From IMG/VR virus record IMGVR_UViG_3300036851_000391, positions 1-41,425 of that record: a stretch of DNA of 41,425 nucleotides. One strand, 5' to 3'. Below, one piece after another: positions 30,181 through 35,820 of this stretch. The translations under genes and the position numbers were made by a program. The notes under the pieces were generated by a model. The model was not told the origin of the DNA and ran no database searches. It saw only the letters and a list, made by a program, of their open reading frames with translations. Origin of the DNA: a virus. Every line of letters begins with the position of its first letter. Position 1 is the stretch's first letter.

Positions 30181-30271
30181 TCGGGCGTGGAATTGAAGTC
30201 GGATTAACTCCCTTGCGGGAGTCTTGGAGTCGAACCAAGTTTAACCAGATAACCAACCTCTGCCGGCCCGA
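30181..30271 (-). ncRNA. Y-like RNA 4, with T-arm and GNRA-capped acceptor helix
   Basis: Outer helix TCGGGC (30271-30266) with GCCCGA (30186-30181), internal loop CGGCA, inner helix GAGGTTGG (30260-30253) with CCGACTTC (30202-30195), then TTATC. Inside are a tRNA T-arm, CTTGG-TTCGACT-CCAAG (30239-30223), and directly after it ACTCCC-GCAA-GGGAGT (30222-30207), an acceptor-like stem with a GNRA loop. It lacks a D-arm, so it is a reduced version of RNA 2. It ends about 28 bases before the Ro start codon. Confidence 0.75.
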
Positions 30272-30279
30272 AACTCAAA

Positions 30280-30338
30280 GGGGCGTGGTTGTGAAACAGG
30301 GATGTCGATATGAGTGATAACCCTATCTCTCCGGCCCC
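30280..30338 (-). ncRNA. Y-like RNA 3, minimal form
   Basis: Outer helix GGGGC (30338-30334) with GCCCC (30284-30280), internal loop CGGA on the 5' side and ACAACCAC on the 3' side, inner helix GAGATAGGG (30329-30321) with CCCTGTTTC (30301-30293, two G-T pairs), then a loop starting TTATC. No tRNA-like part. It keeps only the presumed Ro-binding stem, like a stripped Y RNA. Confidence 0.7.
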
Positions 30339-30346
30339 AAAATCAA

Positions 30347-30475
30347 GATGGACGTGGTATGCCAATCGGGGTTTACGCGCTCTAACCAGCTGAGCTACCG
30401 GACCTCACGGCCCGAGGGAGAATCGAACTCCCGACCTCGTCCTCCGAAGGGATAACCGATTAACTCCGGCCCATC
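30347..30475 (-). ncRNA. Y-like RNA 2 with a complete permuted tRNA mimic (YrlA type)
   Basis: Outer helix GATGGGC (30475-30469) with GTCCATC (30353-30347), CGGA loop, inner helix GTTAATCGG (30464-30456) with CCGATTGGC (30369-30361), then TTATC. The inside holds in order: a UUCG-capped arm (30452-30440); a T-arm GGGAG-TTCGATT-CTCCC (30432-30416); an acceptor helix TCGGGCC-GTGA-GGTCCGG (30415-30398) closed by a GNRA loop instead of free ends; TA; and a D-arm GCTC-AGCTGGTTA-GAGC (30395-30379). It is a tRNA cut open at the anticodon arm and closed at the acceptor, as described for bacterial YrlA RNAs. Confidence 0.85.
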
Positions 30476-30482
30476 AATCTGC

Positions 30483-30547
30483 GGCGAACGTGGTGTGCTG
30501 CTTGGGTTATAACATTACAAGTGTTAACCAAACTGCTCCGGCTCGCC
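30483..30547 (-). ncRNA. Y-like RNA 1, at the transcript start
   Basis: Outer helix GGCGAGC (30547-30541) with GTTCGCC (30489-30483), CGGA loop against ACACCAC, inner helix GC-A-GTTTGG with CCAAGC-A-GC (one A-A mismatch), then TTAAC and a small hairpin TAACA-CTTGTAA-TGTTA. The predicted transcription start (about 30550) falls three bases before the outer helix, so the RNA 5' end matches the promoter. Confidence 0.7.
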
Positions 30548-30557
30548 TTTAAATCGA

Positions 30558-30585
30558 AGTATACGGACTCCGTATACGAACGCAA
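30558..30585 (-). promoter_or_regulatory. Promoter of the Y RNA-Ro operon with overlapping palindromic operator
   Basis: On the minus strand TTGCGT (30585-30580) and TATACT (30563-30558) are 16 bases apart. GTATACGGA-C-TCCGTATAC (30559-30577) is a perfect 19-base palindrome covering the spacer and most of the -10. A bound dimer would block RNA polymerase. The regulator is unknown; the XRE protein encoded in the operon is the obvious candidate. The upstream gene ends at 30609, so this promoter makes the operon independent. Confidence 0.7.
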
Positions 30586-30608
30586 GGATTCTATGTTCCG
30601 CTATCCGG

Positions 30609-30818
30609 TTAGTCAGCCACAGCCCCGAAATCCCGGACATCGAGAGGAGCGATTCCTAGCGACTGTGCCTTCTTGAGACCGGCCTCCGTGTAGCGCTCTC
30701 GTCGACCGGGAGGGTATGCATAGCTTGCGATATCCTCCGGCTGTATGCGCTTTTCGGGATCTGATTCCTCAAGATTCATTTCTGCGAACGTGCATGGCCA
30801 GAATGTTTCATTGCTCAT
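30609..30818 (-). CDS. Hypothetical protein, last gene of the leftward early block
   Basis: 69 residues beginning MSNETFWPCTFAEMNLEESD, acidic, with SYAYPPGRRERYTEAGLKKA. ATGA-coupled to the preceding gene. No recognised family. It lies just upstream of the Y RNA promoter. Confidence 0.55.
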   Translation of the reverse strand: MSNETFWPCTFAEMNLEESDPEKRIQPEDIASYAYPPGRRERYTEAGLKKAQSLGIAPLDVRDFGAVAD

Positions 30819-31006
30819 GACTCATCTCCTCGACGCTCAGCACGCCACTCGGCAATATTGTTTTCGTCCGCGATGAACGGCTGTCCATAGTCCTCAAGCT
30901 GCACCCACATCTTGCGAGGTTTCTCCAAGACGACGCCTTTGTACCAGCGGTCATCGCCATGGAGCCGAACCTCGACGCGCTGGCCCTCCTGCATTTCCTC
31001 ACTCAT
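30815..31006 (-). CDS. Small SH3/Tudor-like barrel protein
   Basis: 63 residues. The pattern EGQRVEVRLHGDDRWYKGVV and KMWVQLEDYGQPFIADENN resembles a small SH3 or Tudor-type beta barrel, as found in DNA- or RNA-associated proteins. It overlaps the upstream gene end by 8 bases and is ATGA-coupled to the next. Function unknown. Confidence 0.55.
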   Translation of the reverse strand: MSEEMQEGQRVEVRLHGDDRWYKGVVLEKPRKMWVQLEDYGQPFIADENNIAEWRAERRGDES

Positions 31007-31343
31007 CGGAGGTTCTCAGAGGTGACGAGTCGAAACCCCAGCGCTGCGCCTCAAGGATGATCAACTCGTCCAGCTCCGCAAACGCCTTCTTCATCTCAGG
31101 GGGCAGCTCAATGGGAAGATGCTCGACGCGTCCGTCTGCGTGAATCAGCATCTTCGGCGGGATGAGGCATAGATTCAGCCAGCGCGCCTTCATTGCATTC
31201 AGAGGCTCGATTGCTCGAAGGAATGCCCGATGTCGCAGGCTGGCGGCGATCCGCTGAAACGAGTCGTAGTCGCGAATCTCGTGCCGGTCGCAATATTCCC
31301 GCGCCTCGGCCTCGATAGAGAGAAGGTGCAGATTGTCGATCAT
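30999..31343 (-). CDS. Hypothetical helical protein
   Basis: 114 residues, mostly alpha-helical (MIDNLHLLSIEAEAREYCDR; SLRHRAFLRAIEPLNAMKAR; KKAFAELDELIILEAQRWGF). No catalytic signature. Coupled to its neighbour by ATGA. Conserved-looking phage early protein of unknown role. Confidence 0.55.
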   Translation of the reverse strand: MIDNLHLLSIEAEAREYCDRHEIRDYDSFQRIAASLRHRAFLRAIEPLNAMKARWLNLCLIPPKMLIHADGRVEHLPIELPPEMKKAFAELDELIILEAQRWGFDSSPLRTSDE

Positions 31344-31582
31344 GGCTTTACTTCCCGGTTCACAAATGAGCCTTTTGGATCTGCGGCGATTTCCTCCACG
31401 CGTTCGTTCGCTTTCTCATTGCTGAGAGGCGGTGACGGTTCGTCTACAGGTCCGGCGAGGTGCGCGCGGGCGCGCTCGATCAAGTCAGTTGCCTTGGCGA
31501 AGCTGTCCACATCACCGCAGGCTGCCAGCTTCACGCACATGGCAGCATCCCTCAGCAGTGAATCGACAATCTGTTTTGTCAC
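31340..31582 (-). CDS. Hypothetical helical protein, GTG start
   Basis: 80 residues from GTG 31582, which overlaps the previous stop (TGA 31581-31579) as GTGA. VTKQIVDSLLRDAAMCVKLA and FAKATDLIERARAHL are helices; a Pro/Ser hinge separates a charged C-terminus. Upstream in-frame ATG 31663 would overlap the neighbour and is rejected. Confidence 0.55.
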   Translation of the reverse strand: MTKQIVDSLLRDAAMCVKLAACGDVDSFAKATDLIERARAHLAGPVDEPSPPLSNEKANERVEEIAADPKGSFVNREVKP

Positions 31583-31764
31583 GATGTTCCGGTCTCCCGC
31601 GCGCGCAGCACTATTGCAAGCGCCTCCAATTGCTGGAGTGAGAAGTCGCCTTCGAGCCTCCACTTGCGTGGCTCACTTGGACCATACTCATGAGGCCCGC
31701 TGAAATACAGACGGTCATCCGCAATCATGTCCGCCATGATCCCGCGTGCTTCTTCTAAGGTCAT
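31579..31764 (-). CDS. Small hypothetical protein
   Basis: 61 residues (MTLEEARGIMADMIADDRLY), with SGPHEYGPSEPRKWRLEGDF followed by a helix. Coupled at both ends. It has the look of small regulatory proteins, with a C-terminal helix after a beta hairpin, but I cannot assign it. Confidence 0.55.
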   Translation of the reverse strand: MTLEEARGIMADMIADDRLYFSGPHEYGPSEPRKWRLEGDFSLQQLEALAIVLRARETGTS

Positions 31765-31982
31765 TGCCCCGCTCCTGAGTCATCAGCATTGCGCTCGCGC
31801 TTCACGGAGCACGCAAGATGCAGGGCGCTGAGTACGGTGTCGGTGACCTGATTCGTCAGTTCGCGGCCGTCACGACTCGTAAGAAACGTATAGTCCTCGT
31901 TACGAGAGCCGCCGTTGGAGAGCTTCACAGCGATTGACACCTTACATTCGATGACGTGCTGCGGGTCGTATAGGTGCGCCAT
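31761..31982 (-). CDS. Small hypothetical protein
   Basis: 73 residues from ATG 31982, preceded by GAGGG inside the upstream gene. Beta-rich first half (VIECKVSIAVKLSNGG, EDYTFLTSRDGREL) then a helix (TDTVLSALHLACSVKRE). Function unknown. Confidence 0.55.
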   Translation of the reverse strand: MAHLYDPQHVIECKVSIAVKLSNGGSRNEDYTFLTSRDGRELTNQVTDTVLSALHLACSVKRERNADDSGAGQ

Positions 31983-31983
31983 G

Positions 31984-32148
31984 CTAACCCTCTGGTTGAA
32001 CACCACGTCTGGCTGCACGATACCCCGCCTGGTATCCGAGCTGGTAGCTCACGCGCGCGGCCTCTTTCTGTGTGGGCGCCACATCGTAGCGCGGATAGGT
32101 CTTGAGCCAGCGTATCGAGGCGCGCAGGGACCGCAGGGATAGCTTCAC
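31984..32148 (-). CDS. Small basic protein
   Basis: 54 residues from GTG 32148, overlapping the upstream stop as GTGA. VKLSLRSLRASIRWLKTYPR followed by YQLGYQAGYRAARRG is strongly basic and Tyr-rich. Possibly nucleic-acid binding; family unknown. Confidence 0.5.
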   Translation of the reverse strand: MKLSLRSLRASIRWLKTYPRYDVAPTQKEAARVSYQLGYQAGYRAARRGVQPEG

Positions 32149-32309
32149 TTGGGCTCCGCTGGCTGTGGTACGGCGGAGCCTTCGCCCTGCGCCTGCTTTG
32201 GCTTGCGAGCGTCGTGGTCGCAGATCGGAATGCACTCGTTGCAGGAATCCGCTCCGCAATATGGGCAGCTGGAAGTAGCCCGCTCACCGCATCCGTCGCA
32301 GTACTTCAT
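32145..32309 (-). CDS. Mini zinc-binding protein (B-box or treble-clef-like)
   Basis: 54 residues. MKYCDGCGERATSSCPYCGADSC... then CNECIPICDHD gives eight or more Cys/His ligands in about 32 residues, enough for two zinc ions. The tail is polar with Gln, Pro and Glu. ATGA-coupled upstream and GTGA-coupled downstream. Probable protein- or nucleic-acid-binding module. Confidence 0.6.
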   Translation of the reverse strand: MKYCDGCGERATSSCPYCGADSCNECIPICDHDARKPKQAQGEGSAVPQPAEPK

Positions 32310-32653
32310 GGCTTACCCTCTGCGCTGACAGTGGACCTGTGCTCTCCACGTGGATATCCGCATTCGAGGCAATAGCGGCTTTTCGGGTCTGGTACGAACG
32401 CCGTGCAAGCAAGGTCGATGAAGTCGTCGACGAACTCGACTGACGGATGCTTGGCGCCGTTCTTTGCCAATCGGTCGAGGAGCGCTCCCACACGCGGATC
32501 ACCGAGTTCAGCGTCTTTAATGGTCTCGGAGCCGCCGTCCCATTTCACGATGCAATCGGTCACTTCGCTTCTCCATTGTCCGAGCGTCGCGGCGATTTCC
32601 GTCGCACAGAAGTCGCACAGCGCGAAACGACGGCCACATACGCGGCCGCGCAA
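32306..32653 (-). CDS. Cys-containing protein just past attP, start uncertain
   Basis: Up to 115 residues from TTG 32653, or 86 from GTG 32563. VCGRRFALCDFCATEI and YCLECGYPRGEH are zinc-knuckle pairs, so the longer form is favoured. In-frame codons continue upstream (ADFTDKLRGR) to a TAG six bases before the tRNA-derived attP core, which suggests that the original start was lost when the attachment site formed or moved. After integration this gene is the first at one prophage end. Confidence 0.55.
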   Translation of the reverse strand: MRGRVCGRRFALCDFCATEIAATLGQWRSEVTDCIVKWDGGSETIKDAELGDPRVGALLDRLAKNGAKHPSVEFVDDFIDLACTAFVPDPKSRYCLECGYPRGEHRSTVSAEGKP

Positions 32654-32679
32654 TTTGTCAGTGAAATCAGCGTGCTAGA

Positions 32680-32725
32680 TGGTGGGTGCTGACGGGATCG
32701 AACCGCCGACATTCGCCTTGTAAGG
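32680..32725. other. attP core: 3' half of a tRNA-Val(UAC) gene
   Basis: On the minus strand: CCTTACAAGG (anticodon loop CTTACAA, anticodon TAC, at 32724-32718), variable loop, T-arm GGCGG-TTCGATC-CCGTC, then AGCACCC and ACCA. These are tRNA positions about 31-76 of a proteobacterial tRNA-Val. The 5' half (acceptor and D-arm) is absent upstream, so this is not a functional tRNA gene. Next to the integrase, it is the attachment site that would rebuild host tRNA-Val on integration. Confidence 0.85.
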
Positions 32726-32822
32726 GCCAGCGTATTTCGGCGGATCAGTGAGTTACGGCCGCGAGACTGGATCAAAACGGGCCTGATTCGGCCACTCCGG
32801 CGCACAGTTGTCGCACACTGAT

Positions 32823-33809
32823 TTACTTCATCGCGCCGGCCACGCGTTTCGCTGCCTCGGCCGCATTCGATGGTGCGAGGTGCGCATATCGTAAAACCAT
32901 TGCGTAGCTCTTCCACCCGCCGAGCACCATCAACTCTTGCAGTGTTACGCCGCGCTGGACGGCCCACGAGGCGCCCGTGTGTCTGAGGTCGTGCCAGCGT
33001 AGTCCCTCCAGTCCCGCCGCCTTGGCGGCCTTCCTGAAGGCCTTCGTGTTGAAGTTGTCGATCGGCCGACCGTCCCACTGGAACACGCGCTCGCCTTTGG
33101 GGCTGAGCTTCCGGCAGTCCTTCAGGATGCGGATGGACTTTGGCGTAAGCGGAAAGCTGAATGCCGGCCCGGATTTCATCTGTCCGCGCGGCACCCAAGC
33201 ATGGCGTGCTTTCAGATCCACGCGGTCCCACGTGAGCCCGGACTGCGAGCGCATCCGCAGGAGCGTCAGTACCGCGAATCGTGCGGCGAGCTCCAAGTGT
33301 TTCGGTAGGTGCTTGCACAGCCGCTCGAACTGCGGTGGCATGAGGTATCGGGGCTCGGGCTCTACCTCGCCGTACATCGGTATGTGCGGGACGGATTCCA
33401 GATACCGCCAGCGCTTGCAGGCTCGAAGGACCGCACGCACCGTGCGCATCATCCGGTCCACGGTGGAATGGCTCCAGCCCTCTGTCAGCCCGAGCTTGCG
33501 GAGCTCTTCGAGCGTATCCGGATCGGCGACGGCCGAGACCATCTCCTCGCCGATTTCCGGCTCCAGCCAGTCGAGAAATTCCCGATCCCGCTTGCGCTCG
33601 CGTCGAGAGTCGTTCAGCCATCGCTCGCACGCCTCGCGCCAGGAAATTGCACCACGATCTTCGAGCTGGTCCCGGCGCCAGAGTCGTTCCTCGAGGACGT
33701 GGCCGAACTCTTCGGCTTTTTCGCGGTCCGCTGTGCGCGACGAGCGGCGAGTCTTGCGGCCAATTGCGACCCACCAGAAGGGAGAGCCTTTCCGTCGATA
33801 GAGGCGCAT
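32823..33809 (-). CDS. int: Tyrosine-family phage integrase
   Basis: 328 residues. Catalytic residues: Arg in LTLLRMRSQSGLTW (about 185-187), Lys212 in MKSGPAF, His273-x2-Arg276 in WHDLRHTGASW, Trp299 in LGGWKSY and the nucleophile Tyr308 in MVLRYAHLAP. The N-terminal MRLYRRKGSPFWWVAIGRKT is the arm-binding region and residues 55-145 the SAM-like core-binding domain. It integrates the phage at tRNA-Val through attP at 32680-32725, about 100 bases beyond its 3' end. Its 5' 196 bases overlap the excisionase-like gene in another frame. Confidence 0.95.
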   Translation of the reverse strand: MRLYRRKGSPFWWVAIGRKTRRSSRTADREKAEEFGHVLEERLWRRDQLEDRGAISWREACERWLNDSRRERKRDREFLDWLEPEIGEEMVSAVADPDTLEELRKLGLTEGWSHSTVDRMMRTVRAVLRACKRWRYLESVPHIPMYGEVEPEPRYLMPPQFERLCKHLPKHLELAARFAVLTLLRMRSQSGLTWDRVDLKARHAWVPRGQMKSGPAFSFPLTPKSIRILKDCRKLSPKGERVFQWDGRPIDNFNTKAFRKAAKAAGLEGLRWHDLRHTGASWAVQRGVTLQELMVLGGWKSYAMVLRYAHLAPSNAAEAAKRVAGAMK

Positions 33810-33970
33810 TGTTCTCGCTCACTCAGCCATTTTTGGAATGCCTCTTCCGATACGACCCACGCGCGCCCGATCTTGGTGCCGGGCGCCTCGCGTGCCTTCA
33901 TGAGCTTTCGCATCGTATCAGGGTGACACTTGGCACGGGCAGCGGCCTCGTTCAAGTCAAGCGTGTTCAT
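33614..33970 (-). CDS. xis: Excisionase-like DNA-binding protein overlapping the integrase
   Basis: 118 residues. The first 52 (LNEAAARAKCHPDTMRKLMK ... GRAWVVSEEAFQKWLSERE) form a MerR/HTH_17-type winged helix typical of excisionases. The remainder, rich in Arg, Lys, Ser and Ala, lies entirely within the integrase start region. The long overlap ensures coupled translation. It directs excision with the integrase. Confidence 0.75.
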   Translation of the reverse strand: MNTLDLNEAAARAKCHPDTMRKLMKAREAPGTKIGRAWVVSEEAFQKWLSEREQCASIDGKALPSGGSQLAARLAARRAQRTAKKPKSSATSSRNDSGAGTSSKIVVQFPGARRASDG

Positions 33971-34365
33971 GTGCCGGGGTTCTGACCGAGGAAGTTGAAT
34001 GGCGGCTGGTAGTGTGCGATGTAAGCGCGTTCAAGCCGTTGCATCATGTTGCCTAGATTCGGGTCTTCGCGGAGACGCCCACTCTCCAGCACGATGCAGG
34101 TGTGCCGGTCATAGGGAATCTTCTTCATCGGATGCGTGCGATCGACAGCGGCGTTCGCCCAGTCCTGAAACGTCAGCCGCTCGCAGATGTGATTGGACTT
34201 GCCCACGTACTGCAGTTCGTTCTCTAGCCACAGAAAGTAGACGCCTGCGTCGAACTCTTCCGCTGCAGGAAGTTTCCGCAACTCGGCCAGCGGCACAATC
34301 TCTACGTCCGCGAGCTCGCGCTTCATCTGCTGAACCCAGGTTTCGCCCTGCTTACGCATACTCAC
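33967..34365 (-). CDS. GIY-YIG nuclease domain protein
   Basis: 132 residues (GTG 34365 or ATG 34359). GVYFLWLENELQYVGKSNHICERL is the GIY-YIG core with the following Arg helix, and the C-terminus MMQRLERAYIAHYQPPFNFLG supplies the catalytic Glu and metal-site Asn region. Stand-alone small GIY-YIG proteins act as structure-specific or homing nucleases. It lies directly before the excisionase gene and is ATGA-coupled to it. Confidence 0.75.
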   Translation of the reverse strand: MSMRKQGETWVQQMKRELADVEIVPLAELRKLPAAEEFDAGVYFLWLENELQYVGKSNHICERLTFQDWANAAVDRTHPMKKIPYDRHTCIVLESGRLREDPNLGNMMQRLERAYIAHYQPPFNFLGQNPGT

Positions 34366-34373
34366 CGTCCCAT

Positions 34374-34568
34374 CTATCCGATGCGCTCGCCACTCATGCC
34401 AGTCATCTGCTGCTCCTGTCTCAACTGGCGAAGAATCTCGGCGATCTGGTCGAACTGCGTGGCGTTCGCCTCAGCCCATGCCGCTCCGCCTTGACGAGAC
34501 CTAAGGCCGTTGGCTTGTGCTTTGAGAAACCTAAGGTGTTTGTCCACCTGCTCGATATCGACACGCAT
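34374..34568 (-). CDS. Small coiled-coil protein
   Basis: 64 residues, MRVDIEQVDKHLRFLKAQAN ... FDQIAEILRQLRQEQQMTG, helical with heptads. GAGG seven bases before the ATG. Not recognised. Confidence 0.55.
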   Translation of the reverse strand: MRVDIEQVDKHLRFLKAQANGLRSRQGGAAWAEANATQFDQIAEILRQLRQEQQMTGMSGERIG

Positions 34569-34584
34569 GACTAACCTCGCTCGC

Positions 34585-34755
34585 TCAACTGTCGTCGCCT
34601 AAAACAGAAATCACTGCACCGACAAATACTGCTCCGATTGATCCCCAGATAACCCAGCCCCATGACACGGGCCGCAACCCCCAGCCGAACCACATCACAC
34701 AGAAGCTGAGCCCCATCGTGATGGTCAAGCCAAACAAGTGTGCGAGCAGCTTCAT
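34585..34755 (-). CDS. Small two-span membrane protein
   Basis: 56 residues from ATG 34755, ATGA-coupled to the upstream gene. Two hydrophobic segments (LLAHLFGLTITMGLSFCVMWFG and WGWVIWGSIGAVFVGAVISV) around a basic turn. Early-operon membrane protein; perhaps superinfection exclusion. No family recognised. Confidence 0.55.
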   Translation of the reverse strand: MKLLAHLFGLTITMGLSFCVMWFGWGLRPVSWGWVIWGSIGAVFVGAVISVLGDDS

Positions 34756-35189
34756 GGAGGCGATGTCCTTGTGACAGATGTTCTGACCCGGAACGTCTTC
34801 CCGCATCCGAGACATTTGCGCATCTCAAACACGGGTTGACCGGCATCGCGCTTCTCGGCGAGAAGTTCGCTACGCAGGTGCTCGCACTCCTGCGGCTCTG
34901 ACACATCGCCAGGTGAGCCACCCAGCGTGGCCACGATGCGCTCGACCTTCCACCTGTACGGCTCGTTCTGCGAGACAACCCTGTTGATCGAGCGAACGAT
35001 CGTGCGAAGCCGCTCGAGCTCGTCGGCCGCTTCCACGATCGTCATGTCGTGGATTGGAATGATGCCGCCCTTGGCAGCTTTGGCACGCAGGCGGCTCACA
35101 AGGTCGTATGCGCGCGGTCGAAGGCAGGTGTAGCAAATCCCCTCGGGGCTCACCGGCGGAAGCTCGCAGCAACACTGATCTGCAGTCAT
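34752..35189 (-). CDS. Cys-rich helical protein, hypothetical
   Basis: 145 residues. An N-terminal zinc-like cluster CCCELPPVSPEGICYTCLR, a long helical middle (TIVEAADELERLRTIVRSIN), and a C-terminal KCLGCGKTFRVR knuckle. Two Cys clusters at opposite ends could form one or two zinc sites. ATGA-coupled on both sides. Role unknown. Confidence 0.55.
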   Translation of the reverse strand: MTADQCCCELPPVSPEGICYTCLRPRAYDLVSRLRAKAAKGGIIPIHDMTIVEAADELERLRTIVRSINRVVSQNEPYRWKVERIVATLGGSPGDVSEPQECEHLRSELLAEKRDAGQPVFEMRKCLGCGKTFRVRTSVTRTSPP

Positions 35190-35374
35190 GTTGCCTCCGG
35201 CAATATGGCGCGTAGATATCGGGCGTCACGTTCTTCGATGGCGACCGAGTAGTGCATAAGACAACCGACATCGTCGCGCATGCGAATCTCAAGCTTATGT
35301 TCCTTGCCGTGTGTAATCAGGCATATTTCAGCATCAGCCCATTCGGTACCGATTGCGCGCTCATCAGTGAACAT
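35186..35374 (-). CDS. Small hypothetical protein
   Basis: 62 residues, MFTDERAIGTEWADAEICLI, a compact alpha/beta pattern ending YSVAIEERDARYLRAILPEA. It overlaps the end of the zinc-finger gene by 11 bases. No assignment. Confidence 0.5.
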   Translation of the reverse strand: MFTDERAIGTEWADAEICLITHGKEHKLEIRMRDDVGCLMHYSVAIEERDARYLRAILPEAT

Positions 35375-35534
35375 GTTTCACCAGTACCTTGCCGAAGCCG
35401 CAGCACGTTGAGCACAGGACACTCATCGTTCCGTCTGCGTAGTTGTGGCAAACCCATCCTTGGCCACCGCAGTCCGGACACGTTCGTAGTTCGTGGCCAG
35501 CGGTGTTCTGCTCATCAGTGGTCCGATCAGTCAC
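35364..35534 (-). CDS. Mini DnaJ-type zinc-finger protein
   Basis: 56 residues from GTG 35534. CPDCGGQGW...C...CSTCCGFGKV mimics half of a DnaJ central zinc finger (CxxCxGxG). Too short to have J-domain activity. It overlaps both neighbours slightly. Probably a small zinc-stabilised adaptor; function unknown. Confidence 0.6.
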   Translation of the reverse strand: MTDRTTDEQNTAGHELRTCPDCGGQGWVCHNYADGTMSVLCSTCCGFGKVLVKHVH

Positions 35535-35820
35535 GCGGCACCTTCTTGGCGAGAGCCTTGCGAATCAGCGGGAGCGCTGGCGATTTCGCCTCAGGGGCAA
35601 CGCCGCGAATCTCGCGCTCAAACGTGGACAGGTCTTTCTCGGCGGCCTTTAGCGCGGCAGTCATCTCCGTCACGGCATCGCGCAGGTAGATGATCTCGTA
35701 GGCCGCAGCGACCTCGTCCGTGCCGACGGAGTCGGCGAGTGCCGAGGCGCGTTGTCGCTGCTCGAAATCCAGTGCGAGGCCCATGTTCACAAGATCGTCA
35801 TTGGACAGATGCTCACTCAC
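35527..35820 (-). CDS. Helical hypothetical protein
   Basis: 97 residues from GTG 35820. Helical with a coiled-coil (LRDAVTEMTAALKAAEKDLS) and a basic C-terminus (LIRKALAKKVPRD). Overlaps the upstream gene by 8 bases. Unknown role. Confidence 0.5.
   Translation of the reverse strand: MSEHLSNDDLVNMGLALDFEQRQRASALADSVGTDEVAAAYEIIYLRDAVTEMTAALKAAEKDLSTFEREIRGVAPEAKSPALPLIRKALAKKVPRD

Noticed and set aside
30379-30432. tRNA gene suggested by the perfect D-arm and T-arm sequences
   Set aside because: The T-arm precedes the D-arm, the acceptor strands are joined by a GTGA loop and there is no anticodon arm. It is a permuted mimic inside a Y-like RNA, not a tRNA.
30154-30608. Repeat array near the Ro gene read as a mobile element or retron RNA
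   Set aside because: No reverse transcriptase or transposase is present, and the repeated parts are helices with covarying sequence, matching Y RNA architecture.
32680-32760. tRNA-Val gene at the attachment site
   Set aside because: Only the 3' half matches tRNA. The 5' acceptor and D-arm are missing upstream, so it is an attP core.
32560-33822. 420-residue minus-strand frame overlapping the integrase
   Set aside because: It runs through the attP core and the integrase in the wrong frame; the integrase has all catalytic residues.
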